NCBI GenBank assembly: GCA_001873285.1
Contig: MNYV01000098.1
Span: 1 to 23,433, forward strand
DNA: 23,433 nucleotides
Direction of reading: 5' to 3'
Source of the DNA: Nitrospirae bacterium CG2_30_53_67
GTDB lineage: Bacteria; CG2-30-53-67
The notes beneath the pieces are model-generated. The model had not been told where the DNA came from, ran no database searches, and was given only the letters and a program-made list of their open reading frames with translations. Made by a program: the position numbers and the translations under genes. Each line of letters begins with the position of its first letter. Position 1 is the first letter of the stretch. Below are positions 1-8,250 of this stretch, one piece after another.

Positions 1-13
1 ACTGGAAAACAAA

Positions 14-132
14 CACTTGACCCCTTGACCCCAAGATACCTCAGTGTAGTAGCCGTCGCAGACGGCAAAGATAGAGAAAAGCGGGGCACGCGAAGCGTAA
101 CCCTGGAATCCTCGAACCCTTTTTACCCAATA
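14..132. repeat. Right half of a dispersed inverted-repeat element (copy 1)
   Basis: This stretch is nearly identical to 8548-8712. The shared parts are a tandem TTGACCCC/TTGACCCC start, the block CTCAGTGYAGTAGCCGTCGC, and the block beginning AGAGAAAAGCGGGGCACGCG that runs to CGAACCCTT. Copy 1 lacks a roughly 45-bp hairpin insert present in the other copy (around 8600-8648). It ends in TTTTTACCCA, the terminal motif also seen at 4448-4457. The rest of this copy lies outside the window. No reading frame is associated with it. It is best explained as a non-autonomous mobile or REP-like element. Confidence 0.75.
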
Positions 133-164
133 AACGGGAGAAGAACCAGTCATTTAAACGGAGT

Positions 165-692
165 TCATGGTTCCCATCTTTCATAGCAGACGATCTCATT
201 CAGGGATTTTCTGCCGTTAAACTCCGGCGTTTCATTCGGATATCCAATGGGCGTCATCCCCACGACCCGCCATGGGTCCGGGATATTGAGGAGCGCTTTG
301 ACCTTCTTCTCGTTGAAGGCGCCTATCCAACAGGTGCCCAGCCCTTCGGAGGCTGCGGCCAGCATCATATGATCGAGGGCAATGGAGACATCGATTGCAA
401 AGGTCTTCATGTAATCGCCTTGACGCTGATAGCATTCCTCTTCATTGCCGCAGGCCACAATGCTCGCGTCTCCCATGCCCAGGTGGAGATGTTTCGCTCC
501 CCGAGTGCATTCTACCAGGGCTTTCTGTGTCCCTGGGTCGCGTATCACCATGAATTTCCACGGCTGAAGGTTCACGGCCGAAGGAGCCAGCCGGGCTGCG
601 TTGAGTACGCGCTCCAAGACCTCTTGAGGGATTTTTTTATCTTTGAATTTTCGGATGCTCCGTCTCTTCTGTATCGCCTCATAGAGTTCCAT
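165..692 (-). CDS. Nitroreductase family protein (FMN-dependent)
   Basis: The product is a 175-residue cytoplasmic flavoprotein of the nitroreductase fold, which uses FMN and NAD(P)H to reduce nitro compounds, quinones or similar acceptors. The physiological substrate cannot be read from the sequence. The N terminus has the family signature RRSIRKF (residues 10-16), followed by the FMN-contacting segment PSAVNLQPWKF (about 37-47). A C-terminal GLGTCWIGAF segment lies near residues 117-126, and the length fits the short form of the family. I chose the start at 692 rather than the upstream ATG at 740 because a GAGAGGAAG ribosome-binding site sits just before it and the family motif follows within ten residues. 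It is transcribed divergently from dprA and has its own promoter at 750-778. It is not obviously linked to its neighbours. Confidence 0.9.
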   Translation of the reverse strand: MELYEAIQKRRSIRKFKDKKIPQEVLERVLNAARLAPSAVNLQPWKFMVIRDPGTQKALVECTRGAKHLHLGMGDASIVACGNEEECYQRQGDYMKTFAIDVSIALDHMMLAAASEGLGTCWIGAFNEKKVKALLNIPDPWRVVGMTPIGYPNETPEFNGRKSLNEIVCYERWEP

Positions 693-749
693 GTCACTTC
701 CTCTCCGGTAAAGGTTGCATTTTTTTGTTTGCTCTTCCAATCCGTTTGA

Positions 750-778
750 ATTATCATAGTATATGAAAATTTGATCAA
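750..778 (-). promoter_or_regulatory. Sigma-70 type promoter for the nitroreductase gene
   Basis: Read on the minus strand, a TTGATC -35 box (773-778) and a GATAAT -10 box (750-755) are separated by exactly 17 bases of AT-rich sequence. Transcription would start near 743, giving a leader of about 50 bases before the start codon at 692. The match and spacing are good but no experimental evidence is available. Confidence 0.6.
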
Positions 779-871
779 GAGATCAATCCTTTCATGATAT
801 TTCAGTCACTGAGAAATTTCGTGCCTTCGTGTCTTTACGGCAAATAGGTTCGGATTTATCGGGTTGGGAAT

Positions 872-1969
872 ATGGATAAACGTTCGGCTTTTTTAGCATT
901 AAACGCCGCCAAGGGGATGACGCCGAGACTTTTTTGGAAGGTGATACGGATGGTTTCGGATCCAGGCCGGATCTTCTCCATGACCGAGGAGAAGATGATG
1001 GGCATGGGCCTCACCCGGGAGATGGCCGGCCGTCTGCTCCATGAACAGGATCCGGCGCGCTTTGCAGACGAGGAGGAGCAGCGGATTCGGGAGATCGGAG
1101 GGAAGATCCTGATCCATGGCGATCCGGGATACCCCCCGTCTCTCCTGCAGATTACTGATTCTCCGCCGGTCCTTTATCTGCTCGGAACGTTCAGGAAGGA
1201 GGACAGGCTTTCCTTTTCTATCGTGGGCTCCAGGGCAGCCTCCACACAAGGGCGTTTGAATGCGGAAATGATCTCAGGCAAACTGGCCGGCATGGGGATC
1301 ACCATTGTCAGCGGGCTCGCCATAGGGATCGACACCTGGGCGCATCAGGGGGCCCTCATGGCCGGAGGACGGACCATCGCTCTTCTGGGGTGCGGTCTGG
1401 ACCATCCCTATCCGAGATACAACAGGGAACTCAGGAATCGGATTGCGGAGCATGGGGCGCTGATGAGTGAATTCCCTCTGGGATCTCCCCCTCTTCCCAT
1501 GAACTTTCCCCGGAGAAACCGGCTTATCAGCGGGATCTCCATGGGGACCCTGGTGGTTGAGGCCGCGAAAAAAAGCGGTTCCCTGATTACGGCAAAATTT
1601 GCCCTGGAGCAGGGAAGAGATGTCTTTGCCGTTCCGGGGAACATCCGCTCACCGCTCAGTTCCGGAGTCAACGCTCTCATTAAGAAGGGGGCCAAGCTGG
1701 TCGAAAGAGTCGAGGATATTATCGAGGAGTTTCCGGATGAGGTCCAAAAGTACCTCAAGCTGCATGAAACGAAGATTGAAGAGCATTCGGCGGGCCGGGA
1801 CCGGGAAGAGCGCCTGATCCTGAAGCTGATCCACAAGGAGCCCGTGCATATCGACGAGCTGACCCGGGAGACCAGCATAGCGCCGGCGGCGATTTCCTCA
1901 CTGCTGATGAAAATGGAGATGCAGGGATTGGTCAGACAGCTTCCGGGCAAGCTTTTTATCAGACCGTAA
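872..1969 (+). CDS. dprA: DNA processing protein DprA (Smf)
   Basis: DprA binds incoming single-stranded DNA during natural transformation and loads RecA; it is widely conserved even in species not known to be competent. The 365-residue product has an N-terminal helical region (about 1-75) and a central Rossmann-like domain with SIVGSRAAS (117-124), SGLAIGID (147-154) and the later NFPRRNRLISG and AAKKSGSLITA segments that mark the family. A C-terminal winged-helix domain (about 315-365, the HIDELTRETSIAPAAISSLL region) is also present, so this is the long, complete form. The start follows a weak GGGTTGGGA element. The stop is 15 bases upstream of topA, and dprA-topA-trmFO-xerC is a recurrent gene order in many bacteria, so this is probably the first gene of that operon. 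Confidence 0.96.
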   Translation: MDKRSAFLALNAAKGMTPRLFWKVIRMVSDPGRIFSMTEEKMMGMGLTREMAGRLLHEQDPARFADEEEQRIREIGGKILIHGDPGYPPSLLQITDSPPVLYLLGTFRKEDRLSFSIVGSRAASTQGRLNAEMISGKLAGMGITIVSGLAIGIDTWAHQGALMAGGRTIALLGCGLDHPYPRYNRELRNRIAEHGALMSEFPLGSPPLPMNFPRRNRLISGISMGTLVVEAAKKSGSLITAKFALEQGRDVFAVPGNIRSPLSSGVNALIKKGAKLVERVEDIIEEFPDEVQKYLKLHETKIEEHSAGRDREERLILKLIHKEPVHIDELTRETSIAPAAISSLLMKMEMQGLVRQLPGKLFIRP

Positions 1970-1984
1970 CGTAATGGAGGAAGA

Positions 1985-4426
1985 ATGGGAAAATCACTGG
2001 TGATCGTGGAATCACCTTCCAAGGCCAAGACCATTCACAAGTTTCTCGGGAAGAACTTTAAGGTATTGGCATCGGTAGGGCACGTACGGGACCTTCCAAA
2101 AAAGGAACTCGGAGTGGACCTGGAGCGGAATTTTGAACCCAAGTATGTCACCATCCGAGGCAAAGGTAAGGTTCTTGCTGAGATCAAGAGCGCAGCCCTG
2201 CATGCCGATGCAGTCTATCTGGCGCCCGACTTCGACCGAGAAGGCGAGGCCATTGCCTGGCACCTGGCCCAGATCCTGGAAAACAAGACCAAGGAGATCT
2301 ACCGGGTGGTTTTTAATGAAATTACTCAGAAGGCGATCACCCAGGCCTTTCAGCATCCGGGACGGATCGACCAGAACCGAGTCGATGCGCAGCAGGCCCG
2401 GCGCATTCTCGACAGGATTGTGGGTTATAAAATCTCTCCGCTCCTCTGGGAAAAGGTCAGGCGGGGTCTTTCTGCGGGCCGGGTCCAGTCCGTGGCCGTC
2501 CGCCTCGTCTGTGAGCGTGAGGTTGAGATCCAGGCTTTTAAGCCCGAGGAATACTGGTCGATTACGGCGGAGCTTAAGGCCAAGGAGCCGCCGGTCTTTG
2601 AGGCCAAACTGCAAAAGATATCCGGAGGCAAAGCGGAGGTATCCAATGGGGAGCAGGCCCAAGGCATCATTGAGAAGATCCAGGGTCAGGATTTCCGGGT
2701 AAGCAGCATTGAAAAGAAACAGAAAAAGAAAAACCCCGTGGCCCCCTATACCACGAGCAAACTCCAGATGGATGCCTCAAGGAAGCTCGGGTTCTCAGCC
2801 AAAAAGACCATGATGATCGCACAAAAACTCTATGAGGGGCTTCCCGTAGGGAACGAAGGAAACGTCGGGCTGATTACCTATATGCGGACCGATTCCACGA
2901 GAGTGGCCGTGGATGCCCTGAATGAGGTGAGGGGGCTGATCCAGGATCGGTTTGGAAAAGAATATCTTCCGAACAGTCCCAGGCAGTATGCCAAGGGCAA
3001 GGGCGCGCAAGACGCCCATGAGGCCATACGCCCCACCTCCTCGCTGCGGGACCCCGAATCCATCCGAGCCTACTTGGACCATGACCCTTTTCGCTTGTAT
3101 CAGATGATCTGGAACCGGTTTGTGGCCAGCCAGATGAACCCTGCCATCCTGGATACCGTATCCGTGGATATCCATGTCAAGGAGTTTACCTTCCGTGCCA
3201 CGGGGAGCGCCATCCGGTTTAAAGGGTTCATGACGCTCTATATGGAGGAGGCCGAAGGAGAAACCGGTCCTGTGGAAGGGGAGAGTGTCCTGCCTCCTCT
3301 CCACGAAGGGGAACTTCTTCATGTCCGTCAGATTGTTCCGAGGCAGCACTTCACGGAGCCGCCTCCCCGTTATAGCGAGGCCACCCTGGTCAAAGAGCTG
3401 GAAGAGAAGGGGATCGGGCGTCCCAGCACCTATGCGGCGATCCTTTCCACCATCCAGGATCGGGAATATACGGAAATACGGGAAAAACGTTTTCACCCGA
3501 CCCCCTTGGGGGTGTTGGTGAACCGCCTGCTGGTTGAAAGCTTTCCGGATATCCTGAATGTGGAGTTTACATCGAACATGGAGGGGGAGCTGGACCGGAT
3601 CGAGGAAGGGATGTCGAACTGGAAGGTGATCCTGAAAACCTTTTATGACAAGTTCGTCGGGGATTTGGAAAAGGCCCGCGTGACCATGCGGGATATCAAG
3701 AAGGAGCTCGAGGATACCGACATCATCTGTGAAAAGTGCGGGAAGAAGATGGTCATCAAGTGGGGCTACAACGGCGAGTTTATCGCCTGTTCCGCCTTTC
3801 CGGAATGCAAGAACACCAAGGATTTTCTGAGGGACGAAGAGGGCCGAATCCAGATTATGAAAGTGGAAAAGGCCGATGAGAAATGTCCGGAGTGTCAGGC
3901 GGAGATGGTGGTGAAGCAGGGAAAATACGGAAGGTTCCTGGCGTGCACCCGGTATCCGGAATGCAAAACCACGCGCAGGCTTGTTCAGGATGAAAACGGC
4001 AGGATTAAGACCGCTCCTGAAGAGAAGACCGATGAGATCTGTGATAAGTGCGGAAAGCCCATGGCCGTCAAACATGGGCGATACGGCAAGTTCCTCGGAT
4101 GCAGCGCCTATCCGAAATGCAAGAATATCAAGCCGCTCAGCATCGGTGTGCCGTGCCCCGTGGAGGGGTGCGGCGGCTTCGTCGTTCAGAAGATATTCAA
4201 GGGAAGGACCTTTTACGGCTGCAGCCACTATCCCAAGTGCCGGTTTAACAGCAAGCAGAGGCCCTTGAACGAACCGTGCCCTGCCTGCGGCAGCCCTTAT
4301 CTCATCGAACGTTTCCGCAAGGAGGGGGAGACATACCATAAGGATATCGGCTGCCCGAACAAAAGTTGTGAATACGCCCGTGAGATTGAAGATGCAGCTC
4401 TCAAAGATGGGTCTTCTCCAAAATAG
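1985..4426 (+). CDS. topA: DNA topoisomerase I (type IA)
   Basis: This enzyme relaxes negative supercoils by transient cleavage of one DNA strand through a 5'-phosphotyrosine. The 813-residue product starts with the TOPRIM motif VIVESPSKAKTI (about 6-17). It has the TOPRIM acidic cluster in APDFDREGEA (near residues 80-89) and the active-site segment GLITYMRTDSTR with catalytic Tyr299. From about residue 580 there are five successive four-cysteine zinc-ribbon units, each with a CxxC-type pair, except the fourth where it is CPVEGC. The start is preceded by a strong GGAGGAAGA ribosome-binding site. The stop codon TAG is the junction with an inverted-repeat scar (4425-4459), so the accessory DNA that follows begins exactly at the end of this gene. 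Confidence 0.98.
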   Translation: MGKSLVIVESPSKAKTIHKFLGKNFKVLASVGHVRDLPKKELGVDLERNFEPKYVTIRGKGKVLAEIKSAALHADAVYLAPDFDREGEAIAWHLAQILENKTKEIYRVVFNEITQKAITQAFQHPGRIDQNRVDAQQARRILDRIVGYKISPLLWEKVRRGLSAGRVQSVAVRLVCEREVEIQAFKPEEYWSITAELKAKEPPVFEAKLQKISGGKAEVSNGEQAQGIIEKIQGQDFRVSSIEKKQKKKNPVAPYTTSKLQMDASRKLGFSAKKTMMIAQKLYEGLPVGNEGNVGLITYMRTDSTRVAVDALNEVRGLIQDRFGKEYLPNSPRQYAKGKGAQDAHEAIRPTSSLRDPESIRAYLDHDPFRLYQMIWNRFVASQMNPAILDTVSVDIHVKEFTFRATGSAIRFKGFMTLYMEEAEGETGPVEGESVLPPLHEGELLHVRQIVPRQHFTEPPPRYSEATLVKELEEKGIGRPSTYAAILSTIQDREYTEIREKRFHPTPLGVLVNRLLVESFPDILNVEFTSNMEGELDRIEEGMSNWKVILKTFYDKFVGDLEKARVTMRDIKKELEDTDIICEKCGKKMVIKWGYNGEFIACSAFPECKNTKDFLRDEEGRIQIMKVEKADEKCPECQAEMVVKQGKYGRFLACTRYPECKTTRRLVQDENGRIKTAPEEKTDEICDKCGKPMAVKHGRYGKFLGCSAYPKCKNIKPLSIGVPCPVEGCGGFVVQKIFKGRTFYGCSHYPKCRFNSKQRPLNEPCPACGSPYLIERFRKEGETYHKDIGCPNKSCEYAREIEDAALKDGSSPK

Positions 4427-4459
4427 TGGGTGAAAACAAAAGGGGCCTTTTTACCCACT
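4425..4459. repeat. Minimal terminal-inverted-repeat scar fused to the topA stop
   Basis: AGTGGGTGAAAA (4425-4436) and TTTTTACCCACT (4448-4459) are inverted repeats with one mismatch around an 11-base centre. The left arm matches the left end of the larger element at 8251 (AGTGGGTGAAAACA). The right arm matches the right ends at 122-132 and, less well, 8701-8712. It therefore looks like the same element family reduced to its two ends. The first two bases of the left arm are the AG of the topA stop codon. As RNA it would fold into a hairpin and may also attenuate read-through from topA. Confidence 0.6.
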
Positions 4460-4606
4460 AAATGGCCGATGGCTCGTAGAGGAGAAGAACCAATAGAAAA
4501 CTGTAGCGGGTGCGGGGGAGACAAAGGGGTTGGAGGAAGAATAAAGAGAACCGTCCCCTTTAGTTCCCAATCACTCCGGCTTGCTCGCGCCGGTGGAGGT
4601 GTGGTA

Positions 4607-4909
4607 ATGAGCATAAAAATTGATATTCCGAAAGCGGAAATCCAAGAGTTTTGCCGTCGCAACCAAATCCGCCGTTTGGCCGTGTTCGGGTCGGTTCTGC
4701 GCGATGATTTCACGCCCGAAAGCGATGTGGACGTGCTGGTGGAATTCGAGCCGGGCGCGCGAGTGGGGTTGATTGCGTTGGCGGGTATGGAAATCGAATT
4801 GAGTCAACTGCTGGGCCACAAGGCGGAAATGCACACGGCCAAGGGCCTCAACCCGCATTTCCGTGATGAGGTGTTGGGCCTGGCGGAGGTGCAGTATGAG
4901 CAAGGGTGA
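4607..4909 (+). CDS. mntA: MNT-domain nucleotidyltransferase antitoxin (MntA-like)
   Basis: The product is 100 residues, a minimal nucleotidyltransferase of the type found in HEPN/MNT (type VII) toxin-antitoxin pairs. In characterised members MntA inactivates its HepT partner by adding AMP to a tyrosine. The sequence shows the canonical GSx10DxD motif: Gly28-Ser29, then Asp40 and Asp42 in SDVDVLVEF, the metal- and nucleotide-binding core. The frame is open further upstream, but the start at 4607 is preceded by GGAGG at the right distance, and the upstream residues are translated repeat DNA. The gene overlaps the HEPN gene by 14 bases, as expected for a coupled pair. It sits inside a conserved housekeeping cluster, so it was probably acquired. 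Confidence 0.9.
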   Translation: MSIKIDIPKAEIQEFCRRNQIRRLAVFGSVLRDDFTPESDVDVLVEFEPGARVGLIALAGMEIELSQLLGHKAEMHTAKGLNPHFRDEVLGLAEVQYEQG

Positions 4910-5240
4910 CGACTCGCTCAGTCTGAAAGATATGCTCAATCACGCCCGAGAAGCGGTCGAGCTGTTGGGCAATTCGAGCCGGGAAGAATTGGGACGCAAT
5001 CGTGTAATGCAGCTGGCGCTGACGCGTCTGGTGGAGATTGTGGGCGAGGCAGCCAATCGCGTCTCTGAGGAGACACGATTGGCGAATCCGAAAATTCCTT
5101 GGCCGCAGATCATCGGAATGCGTAATCGGCTTGTTCACGGGTATGATGTAATAGACTTTGATTTGCTGTGGGACACGGTGACGGACGACCTGCCTCCACT
5201 GATCGCTGCGTTGCAAGAGATCGTGAGGGAAAAGGAATAA
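4896..5240 (+). CDS. hepT: HEPN-domain toxin of the DUF86/HepT family
   Basis: The product is 114 residues and mostly helical, matching the HepT-like (DUF86) HEPN ribonucleases that act as toxins and are neutralised by the adjacent MntA nucleotidyltransferase. The family's active-site motif Rx4HxY is complete: Arg76, His81 and Tyr83 in RNRLVHGYD. Tyr83 is the position modified in studied systems. The start at 4896 lies inside the end of mntA and has GGCGGAGG in front of it; an in-frame ATG at 4863 would add only a shadow translation of mntA. Both genes look intact, so the module is probably functional. The RNA target cannot be inferred from the sequence. Confidence 0.9.
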   Translation: MSKGDDSLSLKDMLNHAREAVELLGNSSREELGRNRVMQLALTRLVEIVGEAANRVSEETRLANPKIPWPQIIGMRNRLVHGYDVIDFDLLWDTVTDDLPPLIAALQEIVREKE

Positions 5241-5353
5241 AACCGATGGCGGGGAACAAACAGGAAGGAACAAATAGGGGCCATTTAAATAACGGTCGCT
5301 GTCCCCCTTTACTACGGGCAGAGTATAAATTGTCAGACTTCCCGGGAGGCTTC

Positions 5354-5440
5354 ATGCGAGGGAAGTACGCGAGCCGCTTGCGTAAGTCATCGAATATCGT
5401 TGTCCTTAGACCTGAAGTGGCTGAAGCATTCCCCAACGAA
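5354..5440 (+). pseudogene. Possible fragment of a small antitoxin-like gene
   Basis: A GGGAGG ribosome-binding site precedes an ATG at 5354. The first 29 residues contain KSSNIVVLRPEVAEAFPNE, which resembles from memory the N-terminal part of small hypothetical proteins often seen near toxin-antitoxin genes. After about 5440 the frame runs on into unrelated sequence (WGQTPNQIP and onward), so the similarity stops abruptly, as it would at a deletion junction. The assignment is weak. It could also be a short unrelated open frame in the debris between hepT and the next pseudogene. Confidence 0.3.
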
Positions 5441-5509
5441 TGGGGTCAGACACCAAATCAAATACCGCATGGGCAAGGAACTGGACAACGGCGAGGAAGG
5501 AGAATAAGT

Positions 5510-5876
5510 ATGCAAGAAAAATCATTAGCCATTTTTGAAAACTATAAAATCCGCCGTCACTACAATGAGCAGACAGATAAAATTATGGTTGGCCAAGGTG
5601 GGATACGAACGATTGCAGGATATGAGCGATCCCGCGCGCTCACTCGATCGCGCCCGTAAATACTGGCGTGAGCACGGCAGAAGCGAAAAGTGGATCCAAC
5701 AGCGGATGATGGGTCAGGAAACCCGTAATAAACTTACCGATTACTGGAAAGACCACGAAATAACCAAGGAAGACGAATATGCTATTCTCACCAACATCAT
5801 TCATCAGGAATGGAGCGGCGTTTCAGTCGATTTGGAAGCATACATTGGCGCTTGTGCCAAAATATGCTTACAATAA
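5510..5876 (+). pseudogene. DinD/BRO-type protein remnant, internally deleted and truncated
   Basis: A good ribosome-binding site (GGAAGGAG) precedes the ATG at 5510. The first 23 residues (MQEKSLAIFENYKIRRHYNE and on) match the N terminus of DinD-like proteins of the BRO-N group as I recall them. At about 5577 the sequence jumps to a different frame and resumes with IKLWLAKVGYER, continuing through DPARSLDRARKYW, GQETRNKLTDYW and AILTNIIHQEWSGVSV. These are typical of the middle and later part of the same family. Roughly 80 residues are missing between the two parts, and the reading frame shifts at the junction. After SGVSV (5828) the normal C-terminal region is absent and 15 unrelated residues lead to a stop at 5876. 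Intact relatives are about 270-290 residues, so this is a dead gene with two deletions. It ends three bases before trmFO. Confidence 0.8.
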
Positions 5877-5879
5877 CAC

Positions 5880-7202
5880 ATGAATAATGCAAACCAGGAA
5901 CTGACCGTTATCGGAGGGGGGCTGGCCGGCAGCGAGGCCGCTTTCCAGGCTGCTGAAAGGGGGATTCATGTCCTGCTCTACGAAATGCGTCCTACCCGGT
6001 ATACCCCCGCCCATAAAACCGACCGGCTGGCCGAGCTGGTCTGCAGCAATTCGTTTCGTTCCGAGGACCCCGCCAATGCCGTCGGTCTGCTCAAAGAAGA
6101 GATGCGGCGTGCCGGTTCTTTGATCATCCGGGCGGCTGATGCCCATCGGGTTCCGGCCGGATCGGCCCTTGCCGTGGACCGGGAGCGGTTTTCCGAGGAG
6201 ATTACTCAAGTGATGATGCATCATCCCCGTATCCGCGTCATGCGGTCAGAAATCACGGAGATCCCGGAAAGGGGAGTCGTGATCCTGGCCACAGGCCCAT
6301 TGACTTCCGACCGGATGGCCGATTCCATTACGCGGTTCACAGGATCCTCGCATCTCCACTTTTATGATGCCATCGCCCCGATTCTGGATGCGGAATCCAT
6401 CGACCGCTCTTTGGTCTTTGCGGCTTCCCGTTACGACAAAGGGGGGGCTGACTACCTCAACTGTCCCATGGAAAGGGAGGAGTACGACCGGTTCTATGAA
6501 GCCCTGACGGCCGGGGAGAAGGTTCCGGCGGAACCCTTTGAGGAGCCCAGGTATTTTGAAGGGTGCATGCCCATCGAGGTTATGGCGGAGCGCGGCAGGG
6601 AGACCCTCTTGTTCGGCCCTATGAAACCGGTGGGCCTGATCGATCCGAGAACCGACCGGCAGCCCTATGCCGTGGTTCAGCTCAGAAAGGAAAACCGGGA
6701 AGGGGCGGCGTACAACATGGTCGGGTTCCAGACCAAGCTCACCTATCCGTCGCAGGACAGGGTCTTCCGGCTGATTCCAGGGCTGGAAAAAGTCGAGTTT
6801 ATGCGGTATGGTAGTGTGCACAGGAACACCTTTGTGGACGGGCCGAGAATATTGAAAAAGACCCTTCAGTTCCGGCAGAGGGAAGATCTCTTCCTGGCCG
6901 GGCAGATCACGGGTGTGGAAGGATACGTGGAATCCACGGCCATGGGCTGGCTGGCCGGAGTTCTTGCAGCCCGTATGATCCAGGGGGAACCCCTGTCGCC
7001 GCCTCCGCCGGCCACGGCCCATGGCGCCCTTGTGGAGCATGTGACCAACGAGGCCTATAAGGAATTTCAACCCTCCAATGTCAATTGGAGCCTGTTCCCA
7101 TCACTTCCCGAAAAGATTCGTTCCAGGCGTGAGCGGAGGGAGAAGATGTATGGCCGGGCACTGGCTCAATGGGAGGAGTATCGGAAACAGGTGACGCTAT
7201 GA
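5880..7202 (+). CDS. trmFO: Methylenetetrahydrofolate--tRNA (m5U54) methyltransferase TrmFO
   Basis: TrmFO makes 5-methyluridine at position 54 of the tRNA T-loop, using methylenetetrahydrofolate as carbon donor and FAD as cofactor. The 440-residue product begins with the FAD-binding motif [11 protein letters not shown] (10-20). Cys55 in [11 protein letters not shown] and Cys229 in [14 protein letters not shown] correspond to the two functionally important cysteines of the family, and the length is normal. The start at 5880 is fixed by homology (the FAD motif begins ten residues later) but no Shine-Dalgarno sequence precedes it. The upstream DNA is pseudogene debris, so the native leader was probably lost when the accessory DNA came in. 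The stop overlaps the xerC start in an ATGA. Confidence 0.96.
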   Translation: MNNANQELTVIGGGLAGSEAAFQAAERGIHVLLYEMRPTRYTPAHKTDRLAELVCSNSFRSEDPANAVGLLKEEMRRAGSLIIRAADAHRVPAGSALAVDRERFSEEITQVMMHHPRIRVMRSEITEIPERGVVILATGPLTSDRMADSITRFTGSSHLHFYDAIAPILDAESIDRSLVFAASRYDKGGADYLNCPMEREEYDRFYEALTAGEKVPAEPFEEPRYFEGCMPIEVMAERGRETLLFGPMKPVGLIDPRTDRQPYAVVQLRKENREGAAYNMVGFQTKLTYPSQDRVFRLIPGLEKVEFMRYGSVHRNTFVDGPRILKKTLQFRQREDLFLAGQITGVEGYVESTAMGWLAGVLAARMIQGEPLSPPPPATAHGALVEHVTNEAYKEFQPSNVNWSLFPSLPEKIRSRRERREKMYGRALAQWEEYRKQVTL

Positions 7203-8152
7203 AAGACATGCCGGATCAGCAGACCGGGACTGCGGCCTTTGACAGGCGCCTCTCGGAATTTGAATCCTACCTCAAACATGAAAAGAATGCCTCGGAGCAT
7301 ACGGTCAAGAATTACTTAAGCGATCTGATCCAGTTCAAGGCATTTCTCGGGGCATACCGATCCTGCCTGGAGGATTTGAGCCGAATCGATCATCGGGTCA
7401 TCAGGCATTTTCTCTCTTATCTTCATCAGAAAAAGTATCATAAGTCCTCCATGGGGCGGAAGGTGGCGAGCCTCAGGAGTTTTTTTAAGTTTCTTCACCG
7501 TGAGAGGGTTGTGCAAGTCAACCCGGCCAAGGCCGTGGCCACGCCCAAGGCGGAAAAGAAGCACCCCAGGTTTCTCTCCGTGGACGACGCCTTCCGGTTG
7601 ATGGAGGCGCCGGATGAGAAGACCGGATCCGGCCTCCGGGACAAGGCGATTCTTGAGGCATTCTATTCCTCCGGAGTCCGGATCAGCGAGCTGGCCGGAT
7701 TGAATGAAGAAGACATGGATCTCTCCATCGGCCTGATGAAAGTGATGGGCAAGGGGCGCAAGGAACGGATTGTCACTCTCGGATCGCATGCCGTCCAGGC
7801 GGTCGAGCGATACCTGAAAGGCAAGGATGTGCCGGGTGACGGGACCTTTCATGCCGGGCACAAGACGCCGCTGTTCCTGAACCGATACGGCAGCCGGCTC
7901 AGCATCCGTGGGATCCGCAGGGTTGTTGAAAAATATGTGAGGCAATCTGCCGCGGCGTCCCGCATTTCACCCCATGGGCTGCGCCACTCATTTGCCACCC
8001 ACCTTTTGGACGGAGGCGCCGATCTCCGGAGCATTCAGGAACTCCTGGGCCATGTCAGCCTCTCCACAACTCAGAAGTACACACATGTCAGTATGGATAA
8101 ACTCATGGAAGTTTACGACAAGGCGCATCCGAGGGCCCACAAGAAACGCTGA
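7199..8152 (+). CDS. xerC: Tyrosine recombinase XerC
   Basis: XerC with XerD resolves chromosome dimers at the dif site. The 317-residue product has an N-terminal SAM-like core-binding domain (about 15-105) and a C-terminal catalytic domain. All catalytic positions are present: Arg161 in SGVRISEL, Lys185 in MGKGRKER, His259 and Arg262 in [12 protein letters not shown], His285 in [11 protein letters not shown] and the nucleophile Tyr294 in KYTHV. The start overlaps the trmFO stop by four bases (ATGA), which indicates translational coupling; an ATG at 7208 is a possible alternative. The position after trmFO supports XerC rather than a phage integrase. The hslV/hslU genes that often follow are absent here. 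Confidence 0.93.
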   Translation: MKDMPDQQTGTAAFDRRLSEFESYLKHEKNASEHTVKNYLSDLIQFKAFLGAYRSCLEDLSRIDHRVIRHFLSYLHQKKYHKSSMGRKVASLRSFFKFLHRERVVQVNPAKAVATPKAEKKHPRFLSVDDAFRLMEAPDEKTGSGLRDKAILEAFYSSGVRISELAGLNEEDMDLSIGLMKVMGKGRKERIVTLGSHAVQAVERYLKGKDVPGDGTFHAGHKTPLFLNRYGSRLSIRGIRRVVEKYVRQSAAASRISPHGLRHSFATHLLDGGADLRSIQELLGHVSLSTTQKYTHVSMDKLMEVYDKAHPRAHKKR

Positions 8153-8250
8153 TCATGATTGACTTCTCGATCCGTCCCGTTGTAAACTCCGTTATAGAAA
8201 AAATTCCATGACGGAGTGAACTCCCTTTAAAGAAAGTTCATCTCCAAAAG

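Noticed and set aside
2795-4339. Long open frame (514 codons) on the minus strand across topA
   Set aside because: It lies wholly opposite a well-supported topoisomerase gene, shows no family motif and has no ribosome-binding site. It arises from codon bias of the sense gene.
5168-5659. Single long plus-strand frame spanning the end of hepT, the fragment at 5354 and the DinD N terminus
   Set aside because: It joins unrelated pieces, starts inside hepT and has no overall family. The internal starts with ribosome-binding sites at 5354 and 5510 explain its parts better.
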